DNA of 64,000 bases. Origin: Terebella lapidaria. Lineage: Eukaryota > Annelida > Polychaeta > Terebellida > Terebellidae. The stretch's first letter is position 1, and each line of letters begins with the position of its first letter. The notes below the pieces were generated by a model. That model ran no database searches and was not told the origin of the DNA. It was given only the letters and a program-made list of their open reading frames with translations. The translations under genes and the position numbers were made by a program. Below are positions 11,362 through 23,869 of the stretch, piece by piece. The stretch is taken from NCBI GenBank assembly GCA_949152475.1, contig OX424555.1, positions 59,315,977 through 59,379,976 on the forward strand, given 5' to 3'.

Positions 11362-11865
11362 GGTGTGTCTGCATTTGGGGGAATGAATATTGTTATGGAA
11401 TGAACTTGTGGCACTAATACATGTAAAGTCTTCCTTGACATTTTTTTTTGTGTGAGTTCACTTTTGTCTTACATGTGTGTGAAACTATACTCACATGCAT
11501 GTATACTGAGCCATAGTACAAGCATGTATTATTATCTGTTCACGCAAAGCCAATGAGTCATGATTCCGACCCTGACAACCAAACAAAATGTGCATAATAC
11601 TCCTATTTAATGTCTCCTGAAAACATTCCTTGGTGCTCTAAGGAGACGCCACAAAGATCATCATATTTACTGCATGAACTCGTATATCACATTTATTAGC
11701 GTGGATTTCACGAAAATTACTTGTTCCCCCCCAGTTGTAAAATATCACCCTGCGAGCGATTCCCTCACCCAGTCTTGTAAAGCCACCGTGAATAACCAAT
11801 AGAATGGCCGTGACAGCGTCACGTGGTATCGAAGCACTCTCTCATTGGTCAATGCCATATCTAAG
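11362..11865. other. Intergenic, nothing recognised
   Basis: AT-rich flank between the MITE and the 3' LTR of Gypsy copy A. No gene, RNA or repeat was identified. Confidence 0.5.
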
Positions 11866-12616
11866 TGTGAAGAATACCGTTCACTGGCCGGTATCAGGCC
11901 GAATGTCTATGACGTTGTGTGAATACAACAAGCCGGCAGTGTCCTTTTCACTGTTTATTGTGGCGATAAATGTCAATGCCGACAAACACACACAATCGGG
12001 GCCGCAATTACTCCTAAAGTCCAGTGGTATCCCCAGTCGAAATATATTCCAATATAATATAGTCCAATGTATAGTTCAAGCGTATATCACAATGTAGCTA
12101 TTCCACAGTCTTTTCGTAAGCCTTTGTTTTACAATCACGGCCAATTTGCTACACGTCCGTTCACTTGGATGTCTGCTTCCCAACTCCCTGAGAATTGCGG
12201 GGCCGGCAACATGTGTTGAAGATTTTCCCGCCAAGTGCATGCGGTGTTGTGATTGGTTGAATGTCTGCTGAAGGTTGCTGATCTCACCGGGAAAGTGGAA
12301 ATCCCCGGTGCGTGTCTTGACTTGTATTGTCTGTAACTGTGCACGTGATGTGGGTGTTATGCGTGTCATGTTCTATGTTTAGAAGTAGGTGCTTGTAAAG
12401 GTCAAGGCCGAACTTACTGGGTCGATGTACTGTATGCGGGGGCCGAAAGTGCATGTGAACTGACCTGTGTTTGTAAACATGGTTCTGGGGTTATTTATGC
12501 TTGTGATCGTATAGTCTGTACCTGTACTGTATGTAAGTCATGTAGAATGTATATGTTGTGATAGGAATGTGTAGTGCGCGGGAGGGACGGGCGTTACTGT
12601 CACTAAAATTACTACA
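11866..12616 (-). repeat. 3' LTR of copy A (751 bp)
   Basis: Runs from TGTGAAGAATACC on the plus strand to ATTACTACA, the same ends as the B and C LTRs in reverse. The polypurine 10-mer (as acaccccttc, 12619-12628) sits just upstream in sense orientation. The body is recognisably related to, but clearly different from, the B/C LTRs. Confidence 0.85.
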
Positions 12617-13258
12617 TTACACCCCTTCATTAGTTCTACGCCCTCGGAATTACCCTCCCCGGACCCTACCGTCGCCAAAAACTAAACAATAAAAAGCTGA
12701 AAAGTCCTAAAAGGTCAAACCCCAACACTCACACACACACGCCGCGCGACAATGTGAAAGCACTGCATACAATAAAAATTCCTAACCGTCAAAATAAACG
12801 TCATCAGTCAGTCCGTCAACAGTCACTACGATGATACATTTACACATACATGCATAACAACGAGTGATGAAATATGGAATGTATGAACAAAACTCCTCGA
12901 CGTCTCATATTGAAACAGAAACTATTTAAAGTCTATGAACTGAAACAGAAAAGTCTGGATTAACCTTAACTAATTACATGGATAAGATGCCGTGACTTAT
13001 GATAACTTATTTACAAATATTTACAATTTTTGGCCGACATGACGATGGGCCGACATGTCACTGAGCCGACGTGACCAGGATTTTTCTTTTTCTGAAGGCC
13101 GACACAACCAGGGCCGGCGGTTGTCCATTTACCACCACTAGGCCGAAACGTTCACTCCTTCTGGCCACGCTTACTGGCAGGAGGTGGTGGTGGTGCCAGC
13201 GACGCCTGCCGCATAAGCTGCTGTTGTTCGTCCGGTGGCAGGAGGGGCAGAATGGACA

Positions 13259-15850
13259 CTATGGTGCGAGCAGATCGCCCGGGATGGTCGGACCCGAGTC
13301 GCTCTGCGTCGCGGCCGTAACTGTAGATGTCGAGGTCGGGGCCGAGTGCTCCAAATGTGCCACCCGAGCACGTAACCGCTCGGTTCCTCGCCGCAACTCT
13401 TCATTTTCATTTTCAAGCCGATGCAGACGCCGACGTAAGTGGTCGGTCTCTTCCTCAAGCCGATCGGGAAAGGTCGGTAAGTGCCGCTCGTGGAGGGCAC
13501 CCATCCCGAATCCAACAGAAAGGCCGTTAAACTCGGCTTGCCGAATGTGTTGGTCCATGGCCTCCAAGTAATACCGGCGGATCTCCCGGAAATGCTGGTT
13601 CGCCATATCATCGGCGCGGGCCAGGAACAAAGTGGGAAGATGCTCACTCTTCCGGGCCAGTAAAATCAGTGGATCCGCATTGTGGGCCGCCTGGGTGATG
13701 TGGGACGCCCAATGCTCCTCGTGAAGACGGGGATTGTTCGGGAGCTGGTTCGCCTCCCGACTTCGTAGAGGGTTGGTCAGATCCGGGTTCTGCCCTGGCA
13801 GGGCCTGTAGGCCGGGAATCATTCGAGTCGACAACCGCGTCCCGTGTTGCCGAACAAACTGTATATCGGCCGAAAATTCTCCTGAGCCGTGAAACGGAAG
13901 CCGTTCATCCAAGTCCCTGTGGAGAGGTTCCAATGACTCATCGTACCGTAGCCGAGGCCGATCAGCGGTCGAATCCTTAGTGACGACCGTCTGCACCACC
14001 TCCATACTGTCGTCCAGATAGGGAGGCGCGTCTGTCTGGAGGACCATCTGCCTAGAGGGTCGAGGTGAATCCTCACGGTCGCTAACTGAGACCGAGGCCG
14101 AACATTGGGGGACTTCCTCCTCAGCCAACTGTAGAGGCGGGGGAGAGTCCCGTGGCGGGGCCGTCAATTCCTTCTGGTCGATCTCCTGTCCTGCCGAAGG
14201 CTGTGTCGCCAAAGGAGGAAATTCCTCTGGTGGGGGAACCAATCCCTCCCTCACACGATAATCGGTGACATTTGTCGCCGTAGGCCGTTCCACCACAATC
14301 TTCCGTGGAATGATGTCCGAAGGCCGGCCGCTCACCTGAGTCGTCACTGGAGTCGTCGAGTTCGATGGATCTGGGATCCCGGGGCTGGCCGTCTTGAGGG
14401 CGCCAGTCTGGTATGTGATAGGCCGAGTGAAGAAGATTGTACTGGACCGACGTATACTCACCCAGCGATTCATCGCCAGAATGTCGTTAGTCATCCTAGC
14501 TAGCCGATCCTCCTCCGCTCGGGTCGTAGGCCGAATGTACTCGATTCGTCGGAGCACCTGCCGAACCTCCGGAGCCGAATTTGGTGGGTAGTGGTCGAAT
14601 AGCTCGGGAGCCATGTGCCAAATTCCAAAGGTAAGTACCCGGTCGACATCTCGCTGGAATATCGGAATGTCAGCTGGAACACGAGGCGGCCGGTAATTGG
14701 GATTGGGCTGGATGTCCACGCGGCAGCGCAGTGCAAAGCATTGCAACATGGAGCCGGAAGCGTTCAATCGTCCACCCTCGAATAGCGGGAGAATGCCGAC
14801 ATGGGTTTGAGTTGCTTCGCTCAAATGCCGAATCATATCCTCCGACGTGAGGGTGAAGTAGTGGTCCTTGGCCGGGCAAACAAAGTACCGCAACAGCGGA
14901 AAATGGTAGGCCAGGACGTGGCCGTCCAAATCCGAGGCCGAACGAAAAGGACCACGGCATGGTACCGTGGGCCATGCCCTCCTCTCCTCATCATCCTCTT
15001 CACCGATGCAAAAAGGGCATAAGTACTGGCCGTCCTCCCTCCGAAGTGGCGCCAGGGTCGCCAAGTTTCCTTCCGTCAGCCGAGAAGGTGCGCTGAAGTT
15101 ATGCTCGTGTGCATAACCGTCATGCCGATTTCTGAGCCGGAACGGAACATCATTCCAATGAATTGGCTGAGTTCCGTACGATGTGATGGGGGCCGGAACA
15201 AGAGACATGAGCTCCTCTATTTGTCGTCGATAAGCCGAAGCGCGTGTCACGGGGCCGGAACTAGCGCGTCACGAACTCCTCGCTGACGAGTGTGGACTTT
15301 TGCCGGACGACGAACTCACTGATGATGCCGAAGAATGTGCCAGTGATGTGACAGCACGGGGCCGAACTACTGGCGTTGACGGGGCCGATGATACTGGGGC
15401 AGGCTCGATTGGCGCCAATACCAGCTGAGCGGGGGTTGAAATAGCCGGAACAACGGCTCCAGCCGCACGCTGTGCCTCCAAGGCACGCCGAACAATCTCT
15501 CCACCTTCCTCCAATTGCCGAAAACGTTCCGAGTCTTCCTCTAGGGTCGGACTCGGGGTATGCCGGGCGCCGCGTTGCGTCAATTTTGCCATGATCTGGT
15601 ATCGTGGCTGTTTGTTGGGGCCGGATGCCGTATCTGACTGTTCCGAACTTAGTTCAGGGCCGGCCGCGGACAATTCATCTTCCGTCAAGATGATGGGATT
15701 ACCCACCTCGTCCCCACGCTCGATGATTTCTACCGTTAATTTGTCTCCATCAAGCTTGATGGAGCGGGGCCGATGGTCATTAGGGCCGTCACCGTCTTTT
15801 CCTCCACTCGGCTGATCCGCCATGGCGAAGGCCGCGAACACAAATGTCAC
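13259..15850 (-). pseudogene. ORF3 region of copy A
   Basis: Counterpart of the third frame of copy B, about 60-65 percent similar by eye in the conserved middle part. Retained features are an acidic N-terminal part, the Cys/His pattern (CPFCIGEEDDEE, then HVLAYHF, YFVCPAK and HLSEATQTHV), the NPNYRPPRVPADIPIF block, the RPSDIIPR block, the LHRDLDERLPFHGSGEF block and a C-terminal Leu/Arg/Glu-rich coiled coil. The region keeps long open stretches. Its function is unknown; it does not resemble an envelope protein. Confidence 0.75.
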
Positions 15851-17206
15851 TCCGGAATAAATTAGCCGACTACAACTTTATCCACCACAATCCGACAAAT
15901 GTTCACAATTTTCCGTTATTTTAATGTTACAAATTGCCGTTTTAGTATTCTGCAAGTGTTCCGAATTTTCACACAGTTTTTCTCCGTCGTAACTTATGCT
16001 CCTTTCATCTCGAAATCTCAGGCACAAATGACCTACTTGCCGTTAGTTTCCATTGCCGTACACCGAGATGCTTATCAGCATCCCAATTCCACGAATCGGG
16101 CCTGGGGGCGCTCTCTGTCTATATAGAAAAACGTCTTTACGCTATATACCATTGTTCCAAGCGTATCTGCAGCAAGGCGGGCCGTTGTCAGGGAAACGCT
16201 GGTGCGGTCTCTCTCTGACCTATCTGGGTCAGTCCATTACGACAGTAGGGGGGGTCCTCACACTGTCCATTTTTCCGAATATTCATCTGCCGTCCCCTGG
16301 ATTACACGTTCCAAAACATATCCTAAATGTACTTATCGACTGTTCAAATTACTGGGCTCTTTTTGCCCGACGACTCACTATTGACATATCAGGGGAGATT
16401 CCATGTGGGTGCTGTAAACAGCTTAAATGTTCATCTGCGCTCGCGCGAACCCTGTGAGCTATGCAGTTTATCGTTCCTTCTCTTTATAAATTAGCGCACA
16501 ATAAACGAACAGCCGAATTGCTGTTTCACAGACGACACACAGTTATTAAAGGCTGAGATATTAATATCAATCACTCACAGGGGCGGACATCGTTCCATTC
16601 ATTTTCAGCCGGTTCACGAGACAACGGGGCCGCTATATTGTAGGGGGTCGAAATTGCAATGATCAGGGTCGGTCACACCGTGGCGCTTTGAGTATTTATG
16701 TGATGAATTTGATGACAGGCCGCATCTTGGTATGATAGCTATGTAGTGACTGGTTCCCGTACCACTGGGCCGTTCCTCCGAATACTACATGGAGTGGGTA
16801 GAGGCTCTGTCGACGCATACCCTGGAACGAATCACACTACCACCTCTTCGACAACTAAGTGGCCTTACTCACGGTGTGACATGAATATTATCCTCTTCGA
16901 ATGACACATGGATTGAAATTTGACATGATAACTTTAGTTAGTGCGTAACACACGCGGAACAATAGCATACGTTATACGGGGTCGAAACACATATCATAAT
17001 GCAATCAATTTTTCACCAGCATCGTAATTATAATATCATATCAAGTGTATATATATCGAATTCGCCTCACTGACATCTTGTACATATTAAATGCATATAT
17101 TGTTATTGTAATATAATATATTATTATGGGGAATGACATGATATCATAGTCCGTTAGACATGCATAATTCATCATCAATGATATCAATCAGATAACAAGG
17201 CCGGGG
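15851..17206 (-). other. Non-coding spacer between pol and ORF3, copy A
   Basis: About 1.36 kb without a supported gene, alignable by eye over its length with the spacers of B and C. The pol-proximal 200 bp is very AT-rich with ATAATAATATATT runs, and the rest is mixed. GGGTCG/GGGCCG words (sense strand CGACCC/CGGCCC) recur through it. Confidence 0.7.
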
Positions 17207-20200
17207 TTATCTGTATCGGGCCGGTCTGCGTGCGTTGCGTCTGGGTCGATTGGGTCGTGCAGGCAGGGGCGTAACCTCACTTGTCTCGGGGTCGGACGAT
17301 ATCACAGGTTTTTGCCTGCGTGTCTTGCGTGCCGGTTTTGGAACGTCGGAACTTGATCTGCGCGATCTTTTCCTTTGCCGATGTCGACTTGAGCCGGAAG
17401 AAGTCGGAGATCGCGACTGGCGATCCTGGGCCGTTGGCGAGTCAGACTCGGCTGTTTGGTCTGTATCTGTATGCCGATCTTGTACTGTGACCTCCCAGGG
17501 GTAGTAAAACTCCTTGAGAAGCCCCAGGGGGTCGGCCGACTGCTCTGAGCCGGACTTGCTTGACGACGTCGAAGGTCGTACAGGGTCGGAGTAGATGTGG
17601 GCCGCTTGGTTGTCACCTTCGTATGGTTTGAGCACATCCAGATGAACAACACGAGTGTTCCGAGGGTTGGAAACCAAGGCGGTTCGGTAATCTACCGCGG
17701 TCACACGGTCGACGATCCTCCAGGGACCAGTCCAAGGCCGAGCGAACTTATTATTCTGCGTGAGGGGCAGATAATAATTCCGGACCAGTTCTCCTGGTTG
17801 AAACTGGGGTCGTGGTTTCGCATGGGCATCGTAACCCATCTTCTGTTGAATTGCCGCCTTCTCGAGGTGATCTTGGGCGAAACCGTGGGCCGTCCTGATG
17901 GCTTGCCGCAGATACTCCACAACTCCGGACCACACGGAGGTAGAGGTTCGGGGTCGTAAGTCGGGAACATGAGGTCGACTGGCAGGTTACACTCGCGTCC
18001 GTACACCATCAGATGCGGGGTGCATCCCGTGGACGAGTGTACTGAGGTTCGGTAGGCCATTAACACATATGGCAGGTGCACGTCCCAGTCGTTTGCACGA
18101 TCGCTGACGAATGCACTCAGCATGTTGAGCAATGTCCTGTTGAAACGCTCAACTTGGCCGTCACTCTGGGGTCGATACGGGGTCGTGCGAATCTTCTTTG
18201 CGCCCAGAAGACGCACGACATGCCGAAACAAAGCCAACTCAAATTCAGTGCCCTTTTCGCTATGGATCGCCTTCGGGACTCCATGGTAGACTATCCATCT
18301 GTTCACCAGGATGTCGGCAACATTTTTGGCGGTATGTCGCCGCAGCGGAAAGGCGTCCGTATACTTCGTGAAATAGTCCGACACAACAAGGATATACCGA
18401 TGGCCTCTTCCCGTGACTTTGTGGGTGTCGAGAATATCCATCGCTATCCGGTCGAACGGAGCTCCTGTCGGCAACTGTGTCAGGGGCGACTTCTTTGGGG
18501 TCGGTTTTCCCTTGCGGGTTACACATTGCGGGCAGCGGGCACACCAGCGGGCGACATCCAGTGCCAGGCCAGGCCAGTAAAATCGGCGCCTGACTCTCCC
18601 GACGGTTCGCTGTATGCCGAGATGTCCGACAATCTTTAGGTCGTGAAGCTGGTGCAGAACTTGTGTCCTGAGAGCGGCAGGAAGCACTGTCTGCACTACA
18701 ATTCGTCCGGCGGGGTCGGGTTTCACGTGCCGTACCAGTTCTCCGTCTTGTAGCGCCAGGAGGTACCAGCGGGAGACAAGTGTCTTTACCTCCTCTCCGT
18801 GGCGGGCGACTTCTCTAGAGTCGGGCTTGGTGCCGGCTAATATCCATTGCCGCACTTTTCCGACGCTGGGGTCGGCTTGCTGTGCTGCGACAATGTCCTG
18901 GGTCGAATAGTCCGAAAGCCACTTTTGTCCATCAAGTGTGGCGTCCAAAACACGGACTCGAACAACTTGGCGTGCCGAAACTAGTTGGGGCAAGACCGGT
19001 GATGTCATAGAATCACTGTCCAGGAGGTCTGCCCTTGTCTGGGTCGGAACAATGGTTATCCGACGAACTGGAAGTTCTCCGGAACTTGTTTCTGGGTCGG
19101 TCGGAGGCGCGACGAGTCGTCCGGGACAGTCCTGGTTCTTACAACTGTGACACCTTGACAGTCCGTCTGCGTTGCCGTGCAATTTACCGGGCCGATGCTC
19201 TATCCGGAGGTCATACTGTTGTAGCTTGGCGAGCCACCTGGCGAGCATGCCGTCGGCGTCGCTGTAATTCTTTAGCCACCTCAGTGAGCTGTGGTCGGTC
19301 CGGAGGAGGAATTTCCTACTCCAAAGATAATGCCGATAATGTTGTACCATTTCCACCACTGCTAGCAGTTCTCTGTATGTGGTATAATAAATCCGCTGGG
19401 TTCGGGATAGGGTTTTGCTGGCAAACCCGATGGGGATTTCTTTCCCGTTAACCCTTTGTGAGAGGGCTCCTCCCACAGCAAAGCCGCTTGCATCCATATC
19501 GAGAATAAAATAATCGTCCGGATTCCGGGTCGGATGGGCGAGCTTGGGCGCCTTGATGAGGGCATCGCGGAGTTGCTGGAATGCCCGTCGCTGGGCCGGT
19601 CCCCAAGTGAAGTGGCATTCACCTCGGGTGAGCGCTACGAGAGGTTCAGCGATCTCAGCGTAATCCTTGATGAATCGCCTGTGGTAGTTGGCGAAACCAA
19701 GGAATGCCCTGACGTCGGTGATCTCGCATGGGGTCGGCCATTCTCTGATGGCTTTAACTTTGTTGGGGTCGACTCGAATTCCTTGGCCGCTCACTATAAA
19801 CCCCAAGTACAAGATTTCCCTTTGGAACAACTCGCACTTCTTGGGCTGAAGTTTCAGGCCAGCCGATCTGATCCGATCCAGGACCGCTTCCAGGTTTGCG
19901 AGTGCCTGATCGAATGTTCTGCCGTAAGCGATGACGTCATCAAGATAGCACATACACCGGGTCCACAAGTAACCGCGGAGTATGGTCTCCATAAGCCGTT
20001 CAAAAGTTGCCGGGGCGTTGCTAAGGCCGAATGGCATGACCTTAAACTGGTACAATCCAGGTTGGCCAGGTTGGCGCAACGCCGATGCTGTTCCTGCGCT
20101 AGTCCAGCGCGATCCACCATCTCTTGTAGATGTGGCGGTAGGTCGCGGTAGTGACTGGCATCTACCGTAGACGGGTCGGGCTCCTCTCCGGGTCGTGGTA

Positions 20201-21300
20201 GAGCTCCGACGACACTCTCGACAGGGCTGGCTATCGCAACGGGGTCGGAACGAGTTAGCGTAATGCCAGTATCTGCCAGGTTGACTACAAACACTTTTAC
20301 GCATTGCCGATCCAGGGTCGTTAATGTTCTTCCCATGATGAGGTCAGTGTCCTCGGGAAAGGCCGTCAGTGGCTGGACTATCCGCGGGTGTCGACGGACT
20401 CGAACTCGGGAAGTTGGGACCAGTTCCACTATTGCTTCACTGAGTGCAGGGACAGTGACGGCTCGGCGCACGGCCATTCTGACGACATTGGCCTCAATGT
20501 CCTTGTGCGCGAACAGGATTTCCTTTTGAACCTGTATTGTTCCCTCACCATAGTTCACTACAGCGTGAGCTTGCCGAAAGAAGTTCATTCCTAGAATCAT
20601 GCCGTCATGTATGTCTGCCACACAAAATGTTACAACCATATGGTTGGTTCCGACCTGAATTGGAAGGTCGATCAATGCATCGATTGGGCTTGACTGTCCG
20701 TTGACGTCACGAATCGTGGCCGAAGTGGGCCGTAACTGCCGTTGGTCGGCGGGAACGTGTCGGAGTTGGTCGCGACGGAGCAAGGAGATCTGCGCTCCGG
20801 AATCGAGTACAGCTTGCATTGTCTTAGCACCAACACGTACCGACAACTTCCAGCACTCTTGGGCCACTCGGGAATTGTCTATGACAAGCAGTACAGCGGG
20901 GTCGTCTGGTGGCGGCTTGAAAAGCGTGTGCAGAGGCGGCAACTTGGGTTCCGGTCCATATGGAAAGGCATAAAATCCGCCATCGTCGGAAATCCACTCA
21001 ACCTCGGACATGCTGTCCGTTCCGGTGCCATCGGCGGTTGGGGGCGACACCCCTTCCAGACGACGATTTTCACGTGGTGGTCATTGCGGTCGCGGTGCGG
21101 ACACCCCTTCATGAAAAGGAGCCAGCTTCGGGGTCGGAACTTGACACTTGGTACACACCCCTTCAAGGAACTGAGGTGTGGACTGGGCCGGTTGTGGGGT
21201 CGCTACGGGTGAGGATACCGGTGCGGTAGTCGTGACAACCGCCGGTGTGGTGCGGGGAACATTGTTCTGTTGTCCGGAAGGCCCTTGCTCCTCAGCACCT
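17207..21300 (-). pseudogene. pol region of copy A (protease, RT, RNase H, integrase)
   Basis: Recognised blocks are protease with VLDSGAQISLL, RT with YLDDVIAYG, RNase H with FILDMDASGFAVGG and TDHSSLRWL, the integrase H2C2 finger, the integrase core and a C-terminal GPWRI module. This domain order is Ty3/Gypsy. The region is broken and cannot give an active product. Confidence 0.9.
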
Positions 21301-21304
21301 TCCA

Positions 21305-23357
21305 CTACTGGTTTGACGACTGGGTCGGAGGTGTTGGTTGAGCCGGTTTGGTTTGGTTACCGGTTTGGTTGGGTACTGACAATACTTGAGCAGTCCTTCT
21401 GTCAGTACCGGACCCATTGGGCTGAAACGCTAGTGGTCTCATGCCGTTACGCACTAGCACATCTTTAAGCCGAAAACATTGCATCCAGCGATGACCGGAC
21501 TTCTTACAGAAAAAGCACACGGCTGGTCGTCCGGGCTGTGGGGGTCGATCACCTTTAATCGGGGCCGTAGTTCGCAGGACGGAATAGATGGCTGACTCTT
21601 CACATAGTCCATTCTCGTCACTGAGGACGCACCGAAAAGCTTCCGCCACCCACTCGCGTGAGCAGGCTGGCACAGAATGTTCTTCACATCCTTGAAGGCC
21701 GGTGGTGTCACTGTCAGCGGGGTCGTAATAAGCCGTAATTTGTTCAGGGGTTGGTGTTCCTCCCTGATTGATCTGCCCCATGGCACAGGACAGTTCCTGG
21801 TCGACATGATCATCGTCCATGTATCCGTTCACGGAGATGTCGGCACGTCGTGTGCCCCTATGACGATCTCTATTCGTCCGTTGCTGGCGACTCTCAGCTT
21901 TGAGGACGGCCGTTAGTGCTTCACTGTAACTATTGAAAATGAGAACACACAGTTTATCTGCAATGGGGTCGGGTTGGCCGTTGACGAATTGCGAGATTAC
22001 AGTCCGCTGTCGTGACTCTGGCGTAACGTCGTCAAACACTTGCTCCGCCAGAGCTTGGAGTCGCTCTAGGTAATGCTCCGTGTCCTCCTTTCGTTCCCGC
22101 TTGAGGAACGGAAAATCGTCCCGTTTGGACTGTCGACGGGGCGCGGGTTCCCAGCCCTCCAAAAGTCGGCGACGGAACTCCTCCCAGGGAGTCTCGACTG
22201 GGATGTTTAGAGCCAGTGCTTCGGCGCGATCGCGTAGCGTACTCCGGAATGTGGTCGTTTTATTGAGATTGGTATATGTGAAGGCCGCCGTAAACTGTTC
22301 AAAACTCCGGATGTACTGAGTGAGGTTGCCCTCCTTGAGAGTCGCACGCCATTGAGCCATTTTAGCCGTGGCCAACATTTGGGGCACAGACGTGAGTCTC
22401 TATGGCGTGGGCATGTCAACACTCACCGCAACTGGTGCAGTCGCTGCAGTGGCCGTCGGAGTCGTGACAGCCGAAGTCGCCGGAGCCGTTGTATCTGGGC
22501 CGATCAGGGTCGCGTTAGCGGGGACGGTTGGTGCTGTCGTCGCGGAGACGGCGAGCGATGCGGCGGGTGGTGCCAGCGCATGACTGGGGTCGTGTTGTGC
22601 TTGCATGACAGGGGCCGACTGGCTGTATTGCAGCGTCACCCATGGTATCCCAACTGAGGGTGGGATTACAGCCGGTGGTGGATATCGGTATGTCGATCCT
22701 TCTGGGCCCACACCATGGTACACTAATCCGGTTTGTGCACCATGATAGCTGGTGTCAGCTATCACGCTTGGAACGCCACCGTATCCGGGTGGTGGGTTCA
22801 TGTAGCCGACATGTGGTTGATAGTGTCTGACAGCTACTCCATTTGGGACACCGCTTGTTGCGCCAGGATATCCGACTGGCGGTACACCATATCCATTGGT
22901 GTTTCCGACTGATTGAGAGATCGGATGTCCGATCATCGGCACAACACTTTCTGCCGGAGCAGACACAACTTGATCTTGCGAAGGATCGAAGCGCGGTTGT
23001 TCTCCGGTAGTCGGCGACGGTCGGTGTATGGTCGGCGCGGGAGCGCGTGTGTCAGAGGTCGGCGTGTCGGGGTCGCAGGGTCGGCGACTTGACGTCGACG
23101 GTGCTTGTCGAGATCGCGCTTGCCGTGTGGTGGCGCGAGATTCTGTCGTCGTGTTGCTGGGTTGTTGCGGTCGTGGAGGTGTCGCGATCCGGGCAGCAGT
23201 CGTCGCCGGGATGCTCTCTGTTGTTACTCTCGCCTGGCTGGGTCGTATGTACTCTACCACCGTTGGCTCGGTCGGTACGCGCGAGTACATCTCTGGCGCG
23301 GGGTCGTATTGTCTCGGCGTCGTTGACGCCGCCAGGGGTCGGCTTGCCGAATAAGCT
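21305..23357 (-). pseudogene. gag region of copy A
   Basis: Structural protein region. A Pro/Tyr/Gly-rich low-complexity N-terminal half (PPPGYGGVPSVIADT) is followed by the helical Gag segment (KMAQWRATLKEGNLTQYI) and a CCHC zinc knuckle (CFFCKKSGHRWMQC). The start of gag is not present. Confidence 0.85.
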
Positions 23358-23394
23358 TTTCATTATCTTTGAAAAAAATAATGATGCAGGGTTT

Positions 23395-23640
23395 TTTTGC
23401 AACGATAAGTGTTTTCGTCACGACTAAAACGTTTTCGTTGTAACGAAAATGTTTTTGTCACAACGAAAATTGTTTTCGCCATGACTGCTATGTTTTCGTT
23501 GCAACGAAAAATGTTTTTGTTGTAAGGAAAATGATTTTGTTGCAAGGAAAATGATTTTGTTGCAAGGAAAAATATTCTCTTATGACTAAAATGTTTTTGT
23601 TGTAATGAACACGTTCTTGTTGTGATTAGTACAGTGGCTT
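23395..23640. repeat. Imperfect tandem repeat of AACGAAAA/TTTTCGTT words
   Basis: About ten units of roughly 20-27 bp built on 'gttttcgttgtaacgaaaatg', with drifting copies. Each unit is partly self-complementary. The array abuts the truncated end of Gypsy copy A. Confidence 0.75.
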
Positions 23641-23740
23641 CAATTTGATTGTTTTGGGATGTTTTTTCTGGCATTAAAAACGAATGCTGACAACGAAATA
23701 TACATGTGGAATTGATAATTAGTGTCATTTCACAGTGAGA

Positions 23741-23862
23741 TCACCCTCTTCGTCATCATCACCATCACCCCCTCCCCCCTTCCCCCCCCCCTCCTCATCA
23801 TCCCCCTCATCCCCCTCATCATTATCATCAACATCCCCTCACCATCATCACCATCAACTTCA
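23741..23862. repeat. Simple repeat (CAT/CAC/CCCCT)n
   Basis: Pyrimidine-rich low-complexity run (tcatcatcaccatcaccccc). The Ser/Pro-rich open frame over it is not a gene. Confidence 0.85.
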
Positions 23863-23869
23863 ATGTGAT

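Larger units (their letters stand above)
11866..23357 (-). mobile_element. Ty3/Gypsy copy A, broken, 5' LTR absent
   Basis: LTR retrotransposon on the minus strand with, in sense order, gag, pol, spacer, a third long frame (ORF3) and a 3' LTR. The 5' LTR and start of gag are missing and no target duplication pairs the ends. Gag and pol are close to copies B and C (pol above about 90 percent at protein level by eye), but ORF3 and the LTR are clearly more diverged. It is broken, with more than five breaks, and older than B and C. Confidence 0.9.

Noticed and set aside
11047-11403. 118-codon Arg/Glu-rich protein
   Set aside because: It is created by repeated GCGAAAA/TTCGCG palindromes inside the MITE at 11013-11361, a compositional artefact.
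13071-13571. 166-codon plus-strand frame, and many similar frames across 13-23 kb and 31-54 kb
   Set aside because: They are antisense shadows of gag, pol and ORF3 of the GC-rich Gypsy copies, recurring wherever the sense frame recurs.
23395-23640. CRISPR-like array
   Set aside because: Units drift in length and sequence, there are no distinct spacers, and the context is animal. It is an ordinary degenerate tandem repeat.
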